DNA of 64,000 bases, taken from contig NZ_AUMC01000010.1 in assembly GCF_000443995.1 (NCBI RefSeq), positions 806,001 to 870,000 of the forward strand, read 5' to 3'. How positions within the stretch are numbered: the first letter of the stretch is position 1; each line of letters begins with the position of its first letter. Below, in pieces: positions 59,634 through 64,000 of this stretch. A model generated the notes under the pieces. It made no database searches. It was not told the DNA's origin and worked only from the letters and a program-made list of their open reading frames with translations. This DNA is from Bacteriovorax sp. BAL6_X (GTDB lineage Bacteria > Bdellovibrionota > Bacteriovoracia > Bacteriovoracales > Bacteriovoracaceae). A program made the translations under genes and the position numbers.

Positions 59634-60270
59634 TATAGTCTTCTATTCCGAGGTTGATAACTTTCATCGCAGTTTCTGCATTGTAAGTTTCTGTGATTTC
59701 AACTTTAGCTTCGCCTTCTTTTACAGGGATTTCCTTATAAGTTAAGAAGTAGTGCTTAAGCTCTGCTAAAACTGGTGCTGGAACTTGATCGATATCAGTG
59801 ATGTGACCAAACATTGCATCGTCTTTTAGAACAGCAATAATCTTATCATCAATCTCTCCGCCATCAAGCATTCTGAAACCACCAACTGGAATACAGTTTA
59901 CTAGGATGTCACCTTGAACAATATTCTTTTCAGCAAGTACGCAAATATCGATTGGATCAAGATCACCAACAATTCCTGTGCGTCCTGTTTCTGCTTGAGC
60001 AAAGTTTGCAGATTTTTCATCTGAGTATGTACGTGGGATTAATCCATATAGCTGTGGAATAATATTTGAGAACTTCTGTGGGCGATCGACCATTAGATAA
60101 CCGCTTTCTTTATGAACTTCATATTTCACACGATCATTTGGAGTAATTTCGATATAAGCGTTTAGAACTTTCTTGTCTTCATCGTCCCAAGTCTTGATAC
60201 CATGCCATGGATTTGGCCTAAACATTTTTCCATATTTCTCTAAGAAATCATTAAGTTCTGAGTTAGTCAT
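59614..60270 (-). CDS. ppa: Inorganic pyrophosphatase (family I)
   Basis: It hydrolyses pyrophosphate and pulls biosynthetic reactions forward. The 218-residue protein has the family metal-binding region GIVGDLDPIDICVLAE and an NDRVKYEVHKESGYLMVDRP substrate loop, with the acidic cluster GGEIDDKIIAVLKDD later. The length and motif order fit family I soluble enzymes. ATG 60270 has AAGGA about eight bases upstream and is preferred over an upstream in-frame start. It is the first gene of an operon with the YceI-like protein. Confidence 0.93.
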   Translation of the reverse strand: MTNSELNDFLEKYGKMFRPNPWHGIKTWDDEDKKVLNAYIEITPNDRVKYEVHKESGYLMVDRPQKFSNIIPQLYGLIPRTYSDEKSANFAQAETGRTGIVGDLDPIDICVLAEKNIVQGDILVNCIPVGGFRMLDGGEIDDKIIAVLKDDAMFGHITDIDQVPAPVLAELKHYFLTYKEIPVKEGEAKVEITETYNAETAMKVINLGIEDYNEKFVK

Positions 60271-60364
60271 TATTAATCCTTTTTGTGAATATTTTGGCAA
60301 TAACTTAGCACAAAGTGGATCGTCTAGGAAGTTTTATCAGGCCCAATAGAAAGCTATCGAGTGG

Positions 60365-60829
60365 CTATTTTGAAAAGAAGCGGATGATCTCTGAAAATAC
60401 ACTTCTTGGGCCTTTTTCCTGATCATTTACATGGTTTTTGTTGAGCTCACTAATAGTGTGAGCACTTTGAGTCGTTGCGTTGAGAATACCGATTTTTGCT
60501 TCGATATCATCAAGAATTTTCTTTAAGAATACCTCTTCTTTTGGGTCAAGTTCATCAGATCGAAACAGAACGTTTGCCAAGTGGTGAAGTTGGCTTAGGT
60601 GAGCAGGATAATTTACTTTATGAATGAACTCATCGGGGCGGTGCCTTTGATCAAGATCATCATTTAATAACGCCCTATCTTCCTCTTCAAGCTTTGCATT
60701 GAGGATGAAGTCTTGTATCAGAGCTTTTTCCTGTTGTGAGACAATATTGTCGAGGTGTGTCAGAGAAACTAATGTTCTCCACATATTTAGAAAACTTTCG
60801 TATTTTTTTTCATCGCTTAGGTTATTCAT
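60365..60829 (-). CDS. TerB-like helical protein
   Basis: A 154-residue soluble helical protein. TLVSLTHLDNIVSQQEKALIQDFI in the first half and LANVLFRSDELDPKEEVFLKKILDDI in the second half show the paired acidic helix-turn-helix units of TerB/TerB-like proteins, which bind metals in some members. The assignment is tentative. The C-terminus is basic (GPRSVFSEIIRFFSK). It is a single gene, divergent from coiled-coil gene 2, so the two share a 114-base promoter region. Confidence 0.65.
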   Translation of the reverse strand: MNNLSDEKKYESFLNMWRTLVSLTHLDNIVSQQEKALIQDFILNAKLEEEDRALLNDDLDQRHRPDEFIHKVNYPAHLSQLHHLANVLFRSDELDPKEEVFLKKILDDIEAKIGILNATTQSAHTISELNKNHVNDQEKGPRSVFSEIIRFFSK

Positions 60830-60943
60830 TGAATAATTTTATCATAGCTGCAAAATCAGGTGTTTAGGTATGATACTCTTTGCCTAGTGAACGAGAGTCT
60901 ATAAAGAAGGTATAATTTTATGGACGGGCGGTAGCGTAAATTT

Positions 60944-62875
60944 ATGAAAGTCGAAGATTATTCAAAGAAAATTACTCAAATGAATCAAGAGCAGCGAAAG
61001 CAGCTCAACCATATTCGTGAAGGCTACCAGTCCAATCTTCAAAATATTCAAAATAAGAATGCTCATAAGATTGATAATATCAAACATGAGCATGCTAAGA
61101 AGCAGCAGGCCCTTATCGAAGATAATCAAGAAAAGCTTGATGAGGCCGCAAAAAAGGCCAAGCTTGCAATGGCCAAGTCTAAAGATTTTTTTCGTGAAAA
61201 GAACGAAGAGATTAGAGAAGATTTCCACAAAACTTCAACGCAACAAAAATCAAAATTCGATGAGAAGCTTGCCAATCTAAAGCAAGCCTATGCTGATACG
61301 ATTGAACAAAGAGATACCACTTATCAAAGTAATCTCGAAGCACAAAATAAGAGATCACAAGAGCGTATTGACTTAAATCAAGACCGCTTCCAGGCTACAA
61401 TTAAACAACTTAGTGAGCACACGACAGAATCAAATCAGAAATTAAATGCCGACTTCGCAGCACGTGAAAAAGCACAAGTGAGAAGGAATCGTGAGCAATT
61501 AAATGAGCTTAAGTCAGAATTTTCTCTTGAAAACCGTGATCTTAAAAACACTGCGGATAAGAATCTAAGAAAGGTTGCTGATGAAGGAAAGAGGCGAGAG
61601 GATTTTCTAGTCGCTTCTAAAAAGAATGCCTTGGAAGAAGCAAATCAGTCTTATCTACGTCAAGTAAATGAGAAGCAAGCAGGTGTTGATCAACTTGCCC
61701 GTGATCTACATATAAAGACTCAAAAGTCATTGCAAGACCAAAGGCTTAATCACGAAAAGGAAGTATCGCAACTTCTAAGAGATCAGGTCAGCAAGAGAGA
61801 AGACATCAAAGGTGATCATGACCTTGATATTGCTCGCTTTAAGAGCTCTCAGTCAATGAACCAAATGGAGCAAAGAGGTGTTGAAGATAAGTTTCAACAA
61901 AAAATTGATCGCCTAAAACAACTTAACTCAGAAATCATTAAAGACTTTGAAAATAAACTTGTTGAAAAAGATAATGCTGTAACAAAAAGAGTAAAGGATC
62001 AGTCTCGAGAGCAGCAGACCCGTATGGCCGAGTTTAAGAATGAAACAAGAGCAAATGCTGATGCTATTCAAGCTCGCTCTCAAAGACAGCACGAAATAAA
62101 AAAGTCTCAATATAATAGAAATATCACTCACGAAAAGAAAGTTGCTGAAGATAGTGTTGTTCAGAAAGAAAATCAATTTCGTGAGTTAATGGATAACCAA
62201 AGGGATCACTTTAGAGATAATTTGGTTCGCACAGAAGAAAAAAATATTGAAACAGTTAAGTCACTTCAAGACTCTTTTAGAGAAGAAAAAGAAGAGATCA
62301 ATGCTCGTAATCATGAGATGTATGCGGAGACTCTTAAGTCGCACCGTCAGGAAATGGATAAGAGAATTTCTGATATTCAAGCTTCATATGAAGGTAAGTT
62401 TCAATTACAAGAAGAGCAGTTAAAAAAGTCTATCGCTGATGCAGAAGAAAAGCTCTATATGCTGAGGACTTCTTCTAAGAGAAAACAGCAATCTGAAAGT
62501 GAGTTCTTTCAAGAACAGTCTCGTATGCAAAGAACAGAAATGAAAGAAAGCCTTGATCATATTAAAGATCAATATGAAAAAAGGTTTCAGGCGCTTCGTG
62601 ATGACTTCAATACACGTTTAAAAATGGTTAAAAGAGAAAATGAAGTTAAATCATCTCGCATGACTCATAATCATAATCTTGAAAAGCAGAAGATGACAGC
62701 TGATCACAATACAGATATGAGAAGAAAGCTTAATCTTGCCCAAAAGAAACTAGAGAGACAAATGAGCGACTCTCAAAGACTCAGAGATCAACTTGTTTCA
62801 AGCTATGAAGAGAAGATTAAGAATTTAAAAAAGCAATATGAATTGAAACAAATTGAAGAGTATAAGCAGAGTTAA
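60944..62875 (+). CDS. Long coiled-coil protein 2
   Basis: A 643-residue charged protein of continuous coiled-coil character, Lys/Glu/Gln/Arg-rich, with no signal, membrane segment or globular domain. Its N-terminus (MKVEDYSKKITQM) matches that of the 656-residue protein at 27755 (MDVRDYSKRLSQH), and both have the same length and composition, so they are paralogs. GGGCGG lies upstream of the ATG. Its last base overlaps the first base of dtd (TAATG). A filament or scaffold role is inferred. Confidence 0.8.
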   Translation: MKVEDYSKKITQMNQEQRKQLNHIREGYQSNLQNIQNKNAHKIDNIKHEHAKKQQALIEDNQEKLDEAAKKAKLAMAKSKDFFREKNEEIREDFHKTSTQQKSKFDEKLANLKQAYADTIEQRDTTYQSNLEAQNKRSQERIDLNQDRFQATIKQLSEHTTESNQKLNADFAAREKAQVRRNREQLNELKSEFSLENRDLKNTADKNLRKVADEGKRREDFLVASKKNALEEANQSYLRQVNEKQAGVDQLARDLHIKTQKSLQDQRLNHEKEVSQLLRDQVSKREDIKGDHDLDIARFKSSQSMNQMEQRGVEDKFQQKIDRLKQLNSEIIKDFENKLVEKDNAVTKRVKDQSREQQTRMAEFKNETRANADAIQARSQRQHEIKKSQYNRNITHEKKVAEDSVVQKENQFRELMDNQRDHFRDNLVRTEEKNIETVKSLQDSFREEKEEINARNHEMYAETLKSHRQEMDKRISDIQASYEGKFQLQEEQLKKSIADAEEKLYMLRTSSKRKQQSESEFFQEQSRMQRTEMKESLDHIKDQYEKRFQALRDDFNTRLKMVKRENEVKSSRMTHNHNLEKQKMTADHNTDMRRKLNLAQKKLERQMSDSQRLRDQLVSSYEEKIKNLKKQYELKQIEEYKQS

Positions 62876-63309
62876 TGAAAATAGTTATCCAACGAGTCTC
62901 AAGTTCCAATGTAAAAGTTAATAATGATGTAGTTGCTCAGATTGAGAGAGGACTTCATTTACTTGTTTGTATTGAACATGAAGACAGTCAGCAAACACTC
63001 AAGAAAGCAGCAGATAAGATTTTGGCCTTAAGAATATTTGCGGATGAGCAAGGACGGATGAATCGTTCTGTTGTTGATATCCAAGGAAGCATTCTTGCTG
63101 TTTCACAGTTTACTCTTTCTTGGAATGGTAAAAAAGGTAATCGTCCAAGCTTTGATGGAAGTGCAAAACCAGATATAGCAAATAAGATGTTTAATGAATT
63201 TATTGAGATACTACAAAGCACTGTCCCTGTAGAGAAGGGAGTCTTTGGAGAAAGCATGGCCGTCGAAATACATAACGACGGGCCAGTGACTTTTCATATT
63301 GAATTCTAA
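62875..63309 (+). CDS. dtd: D-aminoacyl-tRNA deacylase
   Basis: It removes D-amino acids wrongly attached to tRNA. The 144 residues match the family. The start MKIVIQRVSSSNVKVN, the conserved SQFTLSWNGKKGNRPSF (SQFTL motif) and the Gly-cisPro motif region NDGPVTFHIEF at the end are all present. The ATG overlaps the stop of coiled-coil gene 2 by one base, so it is translationally coupled to it. It converges with a small membrane-protein gene. Confidence 0.94.
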   Translation: MKIVIQRVSSSNVKVNNDVVAQIERGLHLLVCIEHEDSQQTLKKAADKILALRIFADEQGRMNRSVVDIQGSILAVSQFTLSWNGKKGNRPSFDGSAKPDIANKMFNEFIEILQSTVPVEKGVFGESMAVEIHNDGPVTFHIEF

Positions 63310-63531
63310 TTAAGCAGTAACTTTTGACTTAGATCCTTCTTTTTCTCTTCTTTCCATCCTGACAGCTGTTTTCCAAATTCCAGCAAAGATAAAGGCAAAG
63401 ATCACAAAGAAAGTCATAACGTGAAGAACTTCAATCGTTAGAGAAGATGCAACATATGCAGTATCTCTAACTGGCTCTAGCATTTCACCTTTAGGAACAA
63501 TAGACGTCTCGTAAACTTTAGTGTTTTCCAT
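63310..63531 (-). CDS. Small single-helix membrane protein
   Basis: A 73-residue protein with one hydrophobic helix (about residues 30-55: SLTIEVLHVMTFFVIFAFIFAGIW, split in my reading) and a basic C-tail (RMERREKEGSKSKVTA). The N-tail is acidic to neutral, so the C-tail probably faces the cytoplasm. I recognise no family. The stop lies directly next to the stop of dtd. A GGAGAC-like sequence precedes the ATG. Confidence 0.68.
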   Translation of the reverse strand: MENTKVYETSIVPKGEMLEPVRDTAYVASSLTIEVLHVMTFFVIFAFIFAGIWKTAVRMERREKEGSKSKVTA

Positions 63532-63754
63532 GGGGTCTCCGTTTAAGTAGTCGATATTGCGTCAATATTAAACAATTTTAGAAAATTGTCCAGTTTTAAC
63601 TTACTACAAATATGAAATATAAAACATGTTCTCTATCAGCTTTTTGTTTAGTCCCGAAATAAGTATAAATTTCATGTCAATTATGCAAGTATGGACAATC
63701 CATTTTTTGTGTTTTAAATACAATTTATTTTAATGTTCGTCATATGGAGGGGAT

Positions 63755-64000
63755 ATGAGATTTTTTACATTTGCCTTGTTACTAGGGCTACTAGTTGGTT
63801 GTAAGACTGAATTCAAGGGGACACTTTCTGTTGATTCAGAAGTAGAGCTTAAGTCAAAAGACGATAATATTTCACTTGCTAAAGGTGAGTACAATGCAAA
63901 GCTTAAGTTCATTGGAAAAAGAAAACTTAAGATTTTAGTTGCTGGTGAAAAGTTAACAGTTAAGTTTGATGAAAAGTTTAAACTTCCAAGAAACGGAGAG
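63755..64000 (+). CDS. Lipoprotein, cut by the window end
   Basis: The first 82 codons of a gene that runs beyond the window. MRFFTFALLLGLLVGC is a lipoprotein signal with the lipobox LVGC, and the mature start CKTEFKGTLSV is followed by a beta-rich, Lys-rich stretch with alternating short strands (KLKFIGKRKLKILVAG). GGAGGGG lies about four bases before the ATG. I recognise no family from this part. The 223 bases upstream hold no other gene. Confidence 0.82.
   Translation, partial: MRFFTFALLLGLLVGCKTEFKGTLSVDSEVELKSKDDNISLAKGEYNAKLKFIGKRKLKILVAGEKLTVKFDEKFKLPRNGE

Noticed and set aside
60293-60308. Second sigma-54-like match (TGGCAATAACTTAGCA)
   Set aside because: It points to the right, but the next rightward gene is over 600 bases away, and the region is read leftwards.
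63532-63754. Gene in the 223-base gap before the last lipoprotein gene
   Set aside because: Strongly AT-rich with stops in all frames; it is likely just promoter sequence.

Overview
The window is AT-rich (by eye about 36-38% GC), densely coded, with short gaps, many small exported proteins, sensor kinases and a reduced Tad/Flp-type pilus locus. The gene set (catalase-peroxidase, queuosine enzymes, many lipoproteins and secreted hydrolases, long coiled-coil proteins) suits a free-living or predatory marine bacterium of the Bdellovibrionota, near Bacteriovoracales/Halobacteriovorax. This is inference: no rRNA or other phylogenetic marker is present. I see no prophage, no CRISPR array and no complete insertion sequence.

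Layout. 1-4.5 kb: a secreted protein behind a sigma-54-like promoter, then plsC, a DMT-type transporter and an rRNA methyltransferase. 4.6-7.3 kb: ettA and an aspartokinase. 7.3-11.9 kb, minus strand: a Tad-like pilus locus (Flp pilin, TadE-like protein, CpaB-like protein, secretin, CpaF/TadA ATPase, two unrecognised exported proteins); a membrane protein at 3.7 kb may be a displaced TadB/TadC. 12-21.7 kb: SPOR protein, manC, queC, phosphoglucomutase, ferredoxin, an envelope protein with internal repeats, a Na+/H+ antiporter and ilvE. 21.8 kb: tRNA-Val with a duplicated 3' flank. 22-32.4 kb: histidine kinase, heterodimeric ABC exporter, DsbA-like lipoprotein, coiled-coil protein 1, pyruvate kinase fused to a ferredoxin, queG. 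33.3-34.5 kb: tRNA-Phe with repeated copies of its 3' end around a GrpB-like gene, which looks like a small integration island. 34.5-49.6 kb: accessory metabolism, a LysR regulator, a DEAD-box helicase fused to a complete Jag/KhpB module, lplA, an exported kinase-fold protein, peroxiredoxin, csaA and katG. 49.6-64 kb: secreted nuclease, hybrid CHASE-type kinase, small exported proteins, CLC-F-like antiporter, secreted metalloprotease, phosphodiesterase, YceI protein, ppa, coiled-coil protein 2 (similar at its N-terminus to protein 1) and dtd.

How the genes fit together. queC and queG both serve queuosine synthesis. manC and phosphoglucomutase feed sugar nucleotides to the envelope. katG, the peroxiredoxin and the DsbA-like protein handle oxidants and thiols. 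The pilus locus, histidine kinases and secreted hydrolases point to surface interaction with other cells or particles.

The observations most worth following are: (1) the DEAD helicase-Jag_N-KH-R3H fusion; (2) the pyruvate kinase-ferredoxin fusion, with an Asp in a cluster-ligand position and an A10 tract at the junction that has stops in both alternative frames; (3) the tRNA-Phe mini-island; (4) three genes whose Shine-Dalgarno lies in an inverted repeat; (5) an exported protein with a kinase-like fold.
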